Below, piece after piece: positions 1 through 11,640 of a stretch of DNA of 64,000 bases. The notes under the pieces were generated by a model. The model ran no database searches. It was given only the letters and a program-made list of their open reading frames with translations, and was not told the origin of the DNA. Both the position numbers and the translations under genes were made by a program. Within the stretch, counting starts at the first letter, position 1; every line of letters starts with the position of its first letter. The stretch spans positions 1 through 64,000 of the forward strand of contig JAJIRX010000636.1 in assembly GCA_023853785.1 (NCBI GenBank). The letters run 5' to 3'. The DNA comes from Psilocybe azurescens. Lineage: Eukaryota; Basidiomycota; Agaricomycetes; Agaricales; Agrocybaceae.

Positions 1-911
1 AGATATAGTGGGCTGAGTGAGCAGGAGACGGAAGGGAATGAGTTGCGTAGGTTGAGGCAATGGAGACAGGCTTCCGCTGCCGTTCTGCGTGAGCAAGAAC
101 TTGAGGTGTGTCTTCGCCGTCCGAGTCCACCGAGAAGTCGTTGCAGTACCAACTTGTTCAATATACGCCTGAACCATAGATGCGATGGTAGCGTGAGCAG
201 TCGGTGTCTCTTTAATAACAGTAGTGGGAGGGAGATAGACATGTGCCTTGATGAACTCTGGCAGGGATGGACTGCCTGGTATATTGGTTCCATTGACATG
301 AATGACCATAGTAGAGCCTCCAAAATGCGAACCATGAGTGTAGCCTAAAAATCAAAGAGAATGAGAAGAATTCAGCTGAATGGTATAGAAGTACGCACCA
401 AATCAAAAGTAAGCTCTAATACCGCATCTCGAAGGGCCCGGCGGCTGACCTGACTAAAATGTCCATGCTCGCACTCCATGACTTTTGGACAGCATACTAT
501 GGAAACGGTTCGGCATGCTCATGTTGACCATCTGAGGAGCAGCCAGCAGCAAACCAAGCAATGTCTTCAGCCAAGAACTGTGCTTGATGTGCAACAAATG
601 CCCCAGGAAGATGAGGGAGAGCACCTTTATGCCGATGGAGATTGTAGAGAGAGAGAGGGTTGAAATTGCCAACAAGGTCGCTGAGCAATGGAAGGGGGGT
701 GTTGGAAAATTGAGGGAGAGGAATACTGATGCCTGGCATTCCCCAATTATGAGCAGTCATTCGTACTAGGCGGGGCTGAGAACGATAGGAACTGAAGAGA
801 CATTTTGGAATGTGGTCATTTATGTGAGGAGGGAGAGAAGACGACCCTGCACATCTACGATTTTGCGAAGCAAGATCTTGATTCGCATTTTTACACGTGA
901 CCTAATGACAC
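1..911 (-). CDS. 3' part of an unidentified multi-exon gene
   Basis: The minus strand reads as protein from about 911 down to the window edge, so the gene runs off the window. One exon (about 500-911) begins after a TTAG acceptor, has paired cysteines near its start (TCKN, RRCAG) and contains MTAHNWGMPGISIPLPQF. The next exon ends ALRDAVLELTFDLVR. A 50-nt intron (345-394, GTACTT donor, TTTTTAG acceptor) joins it in frame to YTHGSHFGGSTMVIHVNG and the open frame continues to base 1. The stop lies outside the window. I do not recognise the family. The cysteines hint at a small zinc-binding N-terminal part, but this is inference. The link between the 500-911 exon and the one after it is uncertain, because the frame changes near 490. 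Confidence 0.45.
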
Positions 912-1256
912 TGCGATAACTTTACACTGCAGTTCAAGTTATTCAATCTCTGGAGGACTTTCATTGTCTTGCTCGAATTGAAGAGTTATAATCATAGTTA
1001 GTACTCTAATATGTAGTTGTTACTCTCAAATAAGCTGGTTTTATAAGATCAAGACTACTGTGGTCAGAACAAACTGCAGGAAAATGCTAGAAGATTACTG
1101 TCTGAACCATTAACATTGAGATACATGAACATAAAAGTTTGAGATTATAACAGTGTCATTAAATAACTCAAGGTCAATTCCAAAAACAAAAATGATTCTT
1201 AGATCTTGTAACCTGCCTTGGTCAGTAATTTTTATAGCTATTTGCGATTGACTTGT
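912..1256. other. AT-rich spacer, no gene seen
   Basis: AT-rich sequence between the minus-strand gene at the left edge and the tandem repeat. Short open frames on both strands show no conserved motif. Confidence 0.5.
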
Positions 1257-1651
1257 GAGTCCTTCATTGTGGATGCTCGGTACGTTCTTTCTCCACTGCA
1301 GTACAATCAATCCAGATATCTCTGGCCACAATATCTCTAGTATACTCAAAGATGACCGTGTGAAGCAAATAAATAAATAGTTTGTCTTTGATCTGATAGA
1401 CGACGATGATTTTGTAGATCGACTAGGATAATACATATTGTGATTCTTTTCCACCGTAGTACAATCAATCTGAGTCCTTCGTTGTGGAAGCTTGGTACAT
1501 TCTTTCTTCACCATAATACAATTAATCCAGATATTTCTGACCACGATATTTCTAGTATGCTCAAAGATGACCGCGTGAAGCAAATAAATAAACAGTTTGT
1601 CTTTGATCTAGACAACGATGATTTTGTAGATTGACTAGGATAATACATATC
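1257..1651. repeat. Tandem duplication, two units of about 180 bp
   Basis: A unit starting GAGTCCTTC and ending near GGATAATACATAT occurs at 1257-1439 and again at 1472-1651. The copies match over most of their length and carry mainly substitutions. Both have a plus-strand frame ending in an acidic tail (DDRVKQINKQFVFDL, then Asp/Val and a stop). This suggests that the 3' end of a gene or element was duplicated locally. The source gene is not recognised. Confidence 0.7.
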
Positions 1652-1796
1652 ATGGACTCGTCGAATCAGGATCATATGGCATATTTTTATCTTAAAAGTA
1701 CATAGTCAAGAGGAAGTTTGACCGACTGGCAGAGGAGATTGCCCTTCTAGCTGTTATGCTTTACGAAAAATCAAGTTTTATTCAATTAAAATTATA

Positions 1797-4700
1797 TCAA
1801 CCACTTGCTATATAGAAAGAGTATCTATTAATTGTAACATAGCATCTGATTCTACGCTCTACATTGTGATGTGAGGAGTCATCCTCATCAAAATTTGTGG
1901 ATACTAAAGTTTCTGTTTTAAATATTATAGTCCATTGAGGTAAAGTCACATGGCCCCGAGGTGGAGAAGCATGTCCAATGCGCTTTCTGGGCAAAAGTTT
2001 GCCAGTGAAACCTGTCAGACGGCTAGTCTGGAATAGCTTGTGTGCAATATGAGTATTGATTTCATCTCGGCATTGCCACTCATGAGACAATGCAGCAGCC
2101 AGGGTAGGGTTGACAATGAGATTTCTCAAAATTGCATGATAGTAGTCTATGTGCTCATCAATCATGAAGGTAAGAAGTTGACGTACTTCCCAATATTCAG
2201 ACGACCAATTTCCTCATGGGCTTGCTTAATACCAAAATAGAGGTTCATTGCTTGACGACATGGTGGCTCTGCCCATGGCATGTTGCAAATGTCTTTTCGT
2301 GCATCCCTGAGGGAGGTCGAAGTCTGCAATAGTTGCAGCTTGAATAACTGTTGTCCACATAAGAGGCTCGCGGGGAGGGTTGAGGAGCAAGGCTGCTTCA
2401 TTGTAGTTCTTGAGAGCAGTGGCAATCGCATCAGAACGTAGTCTTGAGGAGCGACCAATTTTGTCCCGAAGGTAACCTACAAAAGAGTTAACAACTTAAA
2501 ATAAATAAAAAAAACATAAGTACATACCAACACCGTTCATCCCGAGCTTGGTCATCTCAAACAACTGCTGCACTACAAGCTGTTCTAACTCATCAAGTGC
2601 ACGACGGTATTTTCACTCACTCCATAACAACCAAAAGCGCCCTTGTACTCTTGCATGTCGGGTGTCCATCGTATAACAATTTTGTGCTCTTCTTCAAAAT
2701 GACACACCAGTGCGTGACATGCTTCCCAATGAGCATATGTCATCCGGTATCGTGTCCTTGTGTTCTTGATATTGTTCTTCATGATTCTGCAGTGGATGAT
2801 ATAATAGTCAAGCTTTTTATACTCGCTATCAGCAACCTCCGATTCATAGCTAGGGGATGTTAGCTTATGTTACATTCTTCTTTAGCAGGTATACACACTG
2901 AAGCTCTTTCAATTTTGTAAGTAACTCCATGTACTCAACAGTGAAAAGTATCTCCTCAGGTTCCGTGCAAAGGCCCTTGAGATACTGTTGCTCCTCTTGC
3001 AGGTATCTTTCATAATCGGCGTTGGTAGTCTTGAGGAAGTAACTGAGAGAGCAGCGAGGGACTCTCCGTCAATTTGTATCTTCTCAAGTGCTTGATGATA
3101 ATTTTGGTATATGAAGTTTCCTGTTAACAGGATAAGTACAAGCCCGTAAAAGGGGGCTACATTACTCACCTGACGAAGCATATTTATCGTCATCATGAAA
3201 TCGAAAGTGTTCGTCGATCTGCTGGTGTCGGTGGTACGGAGTGGCAAGTCGAGTGACAGCAGCAAGCTTGTTGGACTTGGCAAATGTTTGTTCGCATTCT
3301 TCAAAATCTTCAAGCCCTACACCATCCATATACATTGGGTGCCAATGGCATTGACATGTCCTGTTGTGTGCATGTCCATGAAAGGCTGGTACAACACCCT
3401 GGAGGTGCATGCTGATCACACATTGTTTGAGAGAGCTATTAGCCAACGTTTTGACAAAGGCACACATGATATCATAGCCCAAAGCAATATCGCCTCCGTA
3501 GGAGTCAAAAAGCCTGTTAATGACTGCCATCGGGTACTTCATACTACAAAAATATATAAGTTGTAAATCAAGACATAGAAAAGTGGACTTACAGCTCACC
3601 GCTACAAATCATATCGCAGATCACTAAAACATGGCTGTGGCGGCAGACAGAAAGGAAAACACCAGCAATAGCAAAGAGGGCAAACATCTTTTTGGCGTGC
3701 TTCTGGTCCTGCACTCTTCCAGTGTTCTACACAGACATCAAGGGCCTCAACAACTTCGCTATTTTCAGCAGTGTTGAGCCAAGCAATGTCTGCATCATCA
3801 TCCACGACATTGGAATCTCCTATTGGTGATTCTGATGGATCAGAAGCCGGTTGGGGTACTGACTTATTGGAGATATTGGATATCGAATCTCTGTCAGACG
3901 TGCAAATGTGGACCAAATCGTTTCGGTCAGATATAGGCTTGGGTGTAGTAACAGGAGCAGATGTCTAGAAATTTCATAAGAATGGGATTGAATTAGTATT
4001 CAGTTATCAGAACACATACTTGGCTGGATGTTTTCTTGACCTCGTCCTTGAAAATGTTGACATCTTCGGGACTGAGCCACCTACCTGAAGTAATGACACG
4101 GTTATCCTTTCTGGCTGTCCCTGCCCCGAACATAGAGTCAACAAGCTTGAGGGAGTTGTTACTGTCCATCGCAGTGAGCATTGAAAAGCGTAACTTTGGC
4201 TCTCCATGAATGCTGTAAAGACAGGGTGGGCAGATATTTTTCATCTCCCAATCATCGTCACGACCAAGAGCAGTATTGCAATGTCGACAGACTTCGCGTA
4301 GAATCTTGAGGTAGCAATCAAAGGCACCTGAAAGCTGTTTGGCATAGTGATTCCGATGTGAGACCTGAAACAACCTCAGTTTGTAAGCAGAAATTATTCA
4401 TTAAACATGCACACTATGAAGATGGCTAAGGGCTTTTGTCATGGCCATAATACTTAGACGTGGGCAGACGCGATGGAGCTGACAATATATCTCAAGTAAT
4501 GTTAACGAAAATGCAATAGTGGGTTGTTCAGGTGTGGCTCCAAGATATCCGTTTCGAAGAAGGGTTTCATTGACATAATTCAATTCCGGAGGATGGTAAA
4601 ATGTCTCTACCTGCTGCACTGGCAGAAGTTAGAACAAGTTTAACATGTTTTTGAGTACGTACCAGTCATTGTATGGGTTTCTACCTGCCAGAAGAGGTCC

Positions 4701-5323
4701 ATTACATTGGAAGGTGCGCCTTCCATTTGCCACGTAAGGTAAGCATCTGTGAGGGATGAAATTTGTTGCCGCCACCCATCTACTGCACGCTGTACACGAA
4801 GTTTCACGTTGCCTGAGGTCAATGGGTCTGCAACAGATACCAAAATGAATTTAAATGCATTGGATATAGGGGTAGAGAATGCACTTTTATGGGAATTGCT
4901 TATGATCTTGTCAAACAGCTCTTCGTCTCCACCGTGGCTATGGAAATACCCTTCTTCACCAGGTGGAAGTGTTTGGAGAATCGTCGCGACATCCATATTG
5001 GTATCAGTGTCATTGTCATCCAGTGAATTTGCTGCAGTGTTGCTGGAAGACGTGATTGACAGTCCTGAGTTCGTGCAATTACTGGAAAGAAACTGCTCTC
5101 TCTGAGAATAACTTAGAGCTGGGAGCACAAAAATGAGCCTCTGAACGTACACTGTAGGGTATGCAACTTTACCTGCAAAAATCCGCTGTCTATGCTGAGC
5201 TTCGTTTGCTAATTGACGGCTACTCTTGTTAAGCTTCTGAACTTGTGAATTTTGATTTCGACCGCCACCATATGTAAGCTTCACACTGTTAGAAAGACCC
5301 ATAGAGTAGAGAAGAGCAGGCAA
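1797..5323 (-). pseudogene. KDZ (Kyakuja-Dileera-Zisupton) transposase with CxC1-type N-terminal region
   Basis: KDZ proteins are DDE-type DNA transposases that are abundant in Agaricomycetes. Going 5' to 3' on the minus strand, the N-terminal region holds LPPGEEGYFHSHGG (about 4990), a helical segment ending in HRVCPRLSIMAMTKALSHLH, then CPPCLYSIHGEPKLRFSML with the MDSNNSLK signature (about 4150-4260). The catalytic part has GYDIMCAF, PAFHGHAHNR and GVGLEDFEECEQTF (3230-3480). The C-terminal part includes TRTRYRMTYAHWEA, MPWAEPPCRQAMNLYFGI and SRLTGFTG. Introns of about 50 nt separate the exons. Two breaks are visible: one extra base near 3690, between the PEAR and KKMFALF frames, and a frame change near 3040, after SLAALS. 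I therefore call it a pseudogene, although undetected micro-exons could rescue the second break. Terminal inverted repeats were not found. Upstream exons may extend to about 5870. Confidence 0.88.
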
Positions 5324-6040
5324 GACGGATGAGAAGTTGTATGCAGAAGGGAATAATTCCTATAGAAGAAATTCAGTGAGGGAAAGAATTAAACGAAGAT
5401 AATAATAGATAGGTGGGAAAAGACTCGAACCTCAGAGCAATCCTATGGAGCAAAATAGATCTTCTCAAGGGTGGGGAGCTGTAGCGGGTGGGAGGCAACA
5501 GGAAACAGCAAGCAGAGGGGTTACTACATTGTCTGCAATCATAGGAACAGTGATGAACAAGGCTTTGGTGTGATGGGAACACCGTTGATGACAGATATCA
5601 GTGTTGCACATGGTCATCGGATATACAGGTGGTAATGGTCGGCAAGTATACCCGACTGTCGGAGCAACAACTGAAAAAGGAAGGGGCGGCTTACAGCAAC
5701 ACAGAAGGCAGGCAATGGTGTGGAATACTTACGCACTTGGAGGCCATATAGGTGGCCGGAATGACGGCCGGAATGATGGCGGGAACATTCATGATAATCT
5801 AGGATGTGCATTGATAAGACAAAGATGTCAGCAATGGATGTAGATAACAGTAGATGATAGCTCATAGATTATCTGGCTGATAATGGTAGATAACATTGGA
5901 ACAAGTCAGAGATATTGGAGGATATTGGCAGGTATTCTTGGCGAGCAAGAGAAATCAGGAAAAAGCAGGCTAAATAGGTGGCATGTGTGCATCAGATCCT
6001 GCCAGCTAAGAAGCTCAGAACAGTGGGAATATTAGGTGGA
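5324..6040. other. Upstream region of the KDZ gene
   Basis: Minus-strand frames at 5373-5582 and 5614-5865 may be extra 5' exons or the leader of the KDZ gene. They are low in conserved features and contain a short repeat at 5757-5785 (GTGGCCGGAATGACGG-like). From 5870 to 6040 no coding signal is seen. Confidence 0.35.
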
Positions 6041-6479
6041 CTATCAAGCCTCCAAAGGTGTCACCAAACACGTTGCAGCTTGCCATGCCGCCTGATGCGT
6101 GCATGCTTGGCACGTTAGGACCTTGGACAGTACTCTAGGAATGTAGTACGTGCACAGACGGTGATAGTTGAATTGGGGACATCATTTCCAGCAAGATACC
6201 TTGCCTTGAATGCAGCTCCTGCCTTCGAGTCTTTGTGATTCAAGCAAAATATGCATTATACAGTACATTCAAATTAATTTTTACAATTGATATGATATAT
6301 TTGCTTGGGATTACTCTACCCAACATGAATCAAGTTTCTGTGGTGGCAGACTGAATTTCCCTTGATGCACCCAGCTTTCCAGCTGATTGTTAGTACAGCA
6401 CACCAGCAGGGGACCAATATTATGTAGAAATGTACATGTGTACTCTGATACATCTATAGACAATATTCAAGGCAAGAAT

Positions 6480-7350
6480 TAGAGTATCTGGTGCATACAG
6501 AGCACCAGAAACCAATTACTATTGGGCCATCATGATCAAACCACCTATTATTTACCATTTCATGGCTACATTGAATACATAAATCATATGTCTGAGCCCT
6601 CCTACTTGTCTTTTGAAGCTATCAACTTCCCTAACTGGAACCATTTGCAGTATTTATTGCAAACATGTTGTCCTGTAAACTTGTCAAAGGCTGTATTGAT
6701 ATTTTCTTCTCCAAACAGTGATTGTTGGGTGTCTTCGTGATCGCTCAGAGACCTGTGACTAAATTATTAGCATATTTTATCATCAAATATCAAGCTTTAT
6801 ATGAATGGATGTGTCATGATTCAGCAATTGATTAGGTGCAACAGGAGTTTACACCACCGGAAGGTCCACTTTTCCTTCTTGTCCCCCCAAAGTTTTAAAA
6901 TAGGCTCAAATCCTTTATGAGTGTGTGGGAAGTCCAGTGGCAAACTTGGAAAATGTGTGGGATATTTACCATGAGCTTATCTACATATTTGAACACCTTC
7001 ACCAAGCTGTGGAGTTCATGGAAAAGTATCAGGTGTTTCTCAGCTTATGGGATGATTAAGACAACAAGATCGTGCCTCCAGATGGAAGGGAACTCTTTAG
7101 TGGACTTGATCACACAGATAAAGATGAGAACTACTACACTGGTGGTGTGAATACTGGAAGGGGACTTGGTGTGTACTTCATTTGTCATGGCATTGAATAT
7201 TGATCTAATGATTCTCCCTAATTTAGACACAGCTCTTGAGAGAGAGCTTGATAGGGTGGAAGATGAGGATGATGATTTTGAGGTTGTTGAGGTTGATTTA
7301 CTGACAACAAATGTGACAATGTCAAGGAAGATGAGTGGTAGATAGAAAAT
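6480..7350 (+). other. Decayed coding-like remnant, unidentified
   Basis: Plus-strand frames at 6522-6740 and about 6955-7330 look protein-like in short stretches, for example VWDIYHELIYIFEHLHQAVE with acidic residues before the end. Frames are broken by stops. I cannot assign a family; a DNA transposase remnant is possible. Confidence 0.25.
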
Positions 7351-7357
7351 AGTATTT

Positions 7358-7537
7358 GTATTGTTGGAAAGAATTACTTAAATCACATTGATCACTGTGA
7401 GCTAAATCAGAACTATCTGCGCAATACATACATCTATCCCCTATCATAGAGACCTGTCACCTATCCCTTATTCAACTCCATTGTTGTCTCTCCATCTCCA
7501 TCTGTACCTGTACTATATTCCTAGAGTACTGTCCAGG
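7358..7537. repeat. Candidate solo LTR (TGTTGGA...TCCTAACA)
   Basis: A 180-bp segment begins TGTTGGA and ends TCCTAACA, a TG..CA terminus with short inverted ends typical of LTRs. Its right end is part of the inverted repeat described for 6041-7625. No flanking target duplication is visible, so it may be a fragment and not a true solo LTR. Confidence 0.3.
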
Positions 7538-7679
7538 GTCCTAACATGCCAAGCATGCATGCATCAGGCAGCATAGCAAGCTGTGACATGTTTGGTAACA
7601 CCTTTGGAGGCTTGACAGTCCAGGTTTCCATATGTTAGGACCTCAGACAGTACTCTAGGAATATACTCATGCCCATTTT

Positions 7680-8265
7680 TAGTACCCATGATTATGTAAT
7701 CACAATTTCTGGTTATGGTTGCAAGTAAACAACCTCTTTTTCAAGAACTACAACATTCAATATACTTGAAATTTTAACTTTTGATTTAATGTTTCCAATT
7801 AATACATTTCTGAATTTTGGAAAAGATTTATTGTATAGAAACTCTGCAAAATGCTTAGTTCTGATTACATAAATTCAATTCAAATTGGAGATCAAATCTG
7901 TATTGCAATATTCATGCTCAGAAGTGTTTCTGCTGCCTAAAAATGAGCAGATGCACTTATAATAGTCTCAAACATATTATTCATAGTTTAACTAGATTAA
8001 ATACAATAATGGAAATATTCTATCCTTCTAAACTCAGCATGAGCACTAAAAGTGTGAAAGTTTACTGATTTGTGTACTGTCAACCTAATAATGGATGAAT
8101 TTACATGTAGATTTGAGGTAATGATCTATTAAAAACAAAATGCTCCTCTTCTAGTTTCAGATATGTATTTATTCTATTTATTGAGAACCAGGCCATTTAA
8201 TGTTGACCAACCAGGAGACAAAAGCCATCAAATTACATAATCACAGATACTAAAGACAGGCATGA
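7680..8265. other. AT-rich intergenic DNA, no gene seen
   Basis: Very AT-rich with almost no CpG. No open frame of note, no repeat with the rest of the window and no transposon terminus recognised. Confidence 0.5.
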
Positions 8266-8560
8266 GTAGTACAGGCACAGACAGCAATGTTCACAGTGGG
8301 GACATTGTTTCTGGCAAGATATCTTGTCTTGAACACAGTTCCCACTTTCAAGTTTTTGTGATTCTAGTAACATATACATTATACTGTACATTTAAATTAA
8401 TATTTAAAATTGACAAGATATATTTGCTTGAGATCAATCCATCCAGCATGAATCAAGTTTCTGTGGTGGCAGATCATGTGAATTTCTCTTGATTCACCTG
8501 GCTCTCCAGCTAATTGTTATCACAGCATACCAGTTGGGGATCAATGTTATGTAGAAATGT

Positions 8561-9980
8561 CAGTACTTTACCATCCCCATACAGTCCATATGGACTCCAC
8601 TGGACTTGCCTATATACTGAGTGTAAAAAGGTAAACAGAGTCCAGTGGACTCCAGTGGATTCCACTGCACTTTAGTAGATCTTATACTATACAGTGAATA
8701 TGGACTAAAATAACTGTAGTCCACTGGAGTCCACTGGACTTGACACAGTAAATAAATTCAGATTAGTGGAATACAGTATATTAATAACTATTTAATACAT
8801 TACTACATATCTACATGCGAGGGCCAAGACAAAAGGAAGAAAAAAGCGAATAAAATAAAAAAATGAAAAAAGGGGGAGCAGGAGCAGTACTTTACCATTG
8901 TAATGCGGTCATCCGTCAGGTCGTCTCGGTCGGGTCATCAGTACCGTCTGTATCTGTCGCTGTCGCAGCTGCCGTACCCGTCCTTGTTGCTGTTGCAGCT
9001 GCTGTCCCCGTCGTCGTCCTTGTCTCTGTTGCATCCATGTCCCCGTCTTTGTTCTTGTCCCTGCCGTCCCTGTCCATCCTTGTCCCTGTCGCAGCTGCCG
9101 TCCCCGTCCGCATCCTCGTCCTTGTCCCTGCCGTCCCCGTCCCTGTCACAGCCGCCATCCATGTCCCCGTCCTTGTCCCTGTTGTCCCTGTCCGCCCTTG
9201 TCCCTGTCGCGTCTGCGTCCTTGTCCCTATCGCGTCCACGTCCGCATCCTTGTCCTTGTCCTTGTCCCTGCCATCCACGTCCGTCCTTGTCCCTGTCGCG
9301 GCCGTCCGCGTCCTCGTCCTCGTCCTTGTTTGTCAACCTCTGTCGCGTCAGGTTGGCTGTCGCCTGGCTCCGACCAATGAGGTGGTGGTGGTGGTAGTCA
9401 GAAGAAAGGTTGGGGTTGTTCATTTGATGGTTGTCATGCCGATCGGCCGATGCCGGGCACACATGCATGTCACATGTGCTTGTGAAATTTGACCCCGCGG
9501 ACTGAACAAAATACAAAATTGTATCCATAGAGAGACTTTGCTCCCAAGTATATTTAACTATTGTTTCATTTAATTGTTATTTCATAGAGTTTATTTCAAT
9601 TGATTTTACTCTTTTATTTTTTGCAATTAATATTAATAACTAATGATCATACTTCGGATATTGTGTTAATTATTGCATGCAGTGGACTCCACTGGACTCC
9701 ACTGGACTGTGCTAATAAATATATTATTTGTTGTTGTTCAGTGAATATTTAAGCCCCAGTCCAGTGGACTCCAGTGGACTCCAGTGGACTTGACTGGACT
9801 CATAATCCACTGGACTGAGACTGGACTGAAAATTTGGCAGGAGTCCAGTGCGAGTCCAGTGGACTCCAGTGGACTGCAATCCAGTTCCAGTCCAGTGGAC
9901 TGGACAATCTGTCAGCCAGTTTGGCTGGACAGAGAGTCCACTGGAGTCCATATGGATTGTGTGGGGAAAAGAAAGACCTC
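8561..9980 (-). mobile_element. CAGTGGACT element, copy A
   Basis: Non-autonomous DNA element of the family defined in this window. The left end is CAGTACTTTACCATCCCC followed by CAGTCCATATGGACTCC; the right end is GGGGAAAAGAAAGACCTC. Inside each end are clustered, nearly palindromic CCAGTGGACT/AGTCCACTGG motifs. A minisatellite fills about 8930-9340, and the family-conserved block with CCGATCGGCCGATG and CCCCGCGGACTGAAC lies at 9437-9510. No transposase is encoded. The 8-bp flanks (AGAAATGT and CACAAAGG) do not match, so this copy may have recombined after insertion. It is inverted relative to copies B and C. Confidence 0.8.
8930..9340. repeat. GTCCCTGTC-type minisatellite inside element A
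   Basis: Degenerate C/T-rich repeats built on CTTGTCCCTGTC and GCCGTCCCCGTC words. The strand asymmetry keeps several frames open on both strands (up to about 209 codons), but the products are Val/Pro- or Asp/Arg-only low complexity and are not credible genes. Confidence 0.85.
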
Positions 9981-9984
9981 CACA

Positions 9985-10745
9985 AAGGACTGAATGAAAG
10001 TTTAAACTTCTGCATAAAGAATCAAAAGCAGTAGTGATCATGAAACAAAGAAAAATAGAAATGAAGATGAATAAATATCCACAAACCATAGAAAGATATC
10101 ACAAGGTACTCTGAAAATGCAAAGATGTTCAATGAAAAAGGTAAAGAACATGATAGAACCTATAGAAATGTCTTTCTGATGCTCTGGACTTTCCTCACAA
10201 ATGCACTAAATGCTGGAATGAGTGGCAGATTCCTATCTTGAGCTTCAACAGAGTGTAGGATATGTATAGCATAGCCTTGCAGCTGATCCAGACATTTTAC
10301 AAACTTGGAAACTGATAGATCAGCATGTGACCAAGGAAGACGATCTGCAGTGAACCCAAATAGGTATGAGGTGTGCAAAGTGAAAACCAACTTTCTGAGG
10401 TATAGAACAGGCTGGATGATTAATAATGATGAGGTGCAAAGAGGTTCAAAGAGGTTTGTCAATTTTGTAAGAGGTGTGAAGTTGTCGGAACAATGTATAC
10501 TGAAGGAAGGGATGATCAGAAGTTTGGAGATGTTGAAATAGGTGCAAAGCTTTGTAAAATGCTGAGAATGAATGTTGAAGGTAAGGGAATAAGCTGGAAT
10601 AAGGTCCAAAGAGCTGCAGAGTTGAGGAAACAGGTGCAAAGCTAAGGAAAAGGTGCAAAGCCTGCTGAAGCTGCTGGATATGCCATCAGAGGTGTGGAGT
10701 ATTTTGAAGCTGTAAAAATTGCAAATTCAAGGCCAGAGAGCTGTT
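9985..10745. repeat. Dispersed repeat, paralogous to 33320-34080
   Basis: About 760 bp aligns with the segment at 33320-34080, from AACTTCTGCATAAAGAATC through TTTTGAAGCTGTAAAAATTGC. Substitutions and small indels separate the copies. On the minus strand both keep a similar frame with SYLFGFTADRLPWSHADL-like wording, so the repeat may derive from a coding gene, which I do not recognise. Both copies lie directly to the right of a CAGTGGACT element (A and D). Confidence 0.75.
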
Positions 10746-11640
10746 GTGCTCATCAGCAAAGAACAGTGATGGTATGGACAGGTACAAGGACGATGGCTGC
10801 CACAGTGACAACAAGGGTGAAGATGATGCAGAAAAAGCTGCATCTGCAACGACAAGGGCAGCGGCTACAACAATAATAACAAAGGGTACAACAAGTATGG
10901 ACAACCTGATGGACAATGCATTGAGATGTTTAGTGCAGAGTGTCTTTGAAATTGCCCAATACACAACACTGAATCAAAGATTTATATTGATCAATTCAAT
11001 CTGGGAGGGTAAGCTTTTAAGGCTTATTACAATAACTAGTTTAGCAGAGTACAGCAGTCTTACTATAGGCAATGTCCTAAACAGTTGGAGTTCTCTGACA
11101 GTCATCCCTGGTTACTATGAACAATTGCTAGCCATATAGGATTCCAACCCATACTTAACAATCCCCAGGGCAGTCCATGGATGACTTATAAAAGCCTGCT
11201 TATCAAGTCTAATAGACCTGATGTTGAATATAGCAATGGTGATTGCTCACAAAACCAGGTTGCACCTAATAACTTAGGGTGAACTGTAGTGTTCAATCTC
11301 TTATCACACAAATCACTAGTCCACAAAGTATTAACACTGGAATTCTTATTCAGAGTAAATTCCAATATCAAATCTGGGGTGTAAATTACTTGATTCCTAT
11401 TCTAAGATACAGGGCTGTTTTTGTAGACTAAATAGATACTTTAGCTTGTGATAATTGAAAGAGACTAAGAGAAAGGAAGGAAATGGGCCACATGCTGCCT
11501 AGCCTTTACTGCACCAATTATAATAGTGGAAAGTACTAGTTTGCCTGGGCTTTGGCACTTATTTGAAGATAACATTGTTGTCCATGCAGCAGTGCTTCCT
11601 TTAGTAGCAATCACCTGACTTATTTTATCAGATGGCTTGC
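10746..11640. other. AT-rich region with no recognised gene
   Basis: 10744-10960 encodes only low-complexity Asp/Ala/Thr-rich frames. 10960-11640 is AT-rich with short frames. The expected left terminus of the adjoining Tc1 element (matching its right end, TTTTGTCCCA) is not found here, so that element is probably 5'-truncated or eroded. Confidence 0.4.

Larger units (their letters stand above)
6041..7625. repeat. Inverted repeat, arms of about 105 bp
   Basis: The segment 6041-6145 (CAAGCCTCCAAAGGTGT ... ACAGTACTCTAGGAAT) reappears in inverted orientation at about 7505-7625. A third, direct partial copy of the inner part (TTAGGACCTCAGACAGTACT) lies at 7638-7672. The arms enclose about 1.35 kb. 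This looks like fragments of one LTR or foldback element in both orientations. No intact coding gene lies between the arms. Confidence 0.7.
6145..8560. repeat. Direct repeat pair of about 300 bp (6145-6450 and 8270-8560)
   Basis: The two segments align over about 300 bp, including GAATCAAGTTTCTGTGGTGG and TTATGTAGAAATGT. The second copy stops exactly where element A starts (8561), while the first continues into ACATGTGTACTC. The first copy therefore shows what the sequence looked like before A landed. They may be LTRs or dispersed repeats; the DNA between them (6480-7350) has no recognisable reverse transcriptase or integrase. Confidence 0.65.

Noticed and set aside
1110..1583. 157-codon minus-strand frame
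   Set aside because: Antisense shadow of the tandem duplication; the plus-strand reading with a shared stop is the better candidate.
8863..9528. Val/Pro-rich frame of 209 codons and antisense Asp/Arg frame of 196 codons
   Set aside because: Product of the strand-asymmetric minisatellite in element A; no domain, and the frame is not shared with other copies.
10160..10639. 159-codon minus-strand frame as an intact gene
   Set aside because: The paralogous copy at 33.3-34.1 kb has stops in the same frame and no family is recognisable; kept only as a dispersed repeat.
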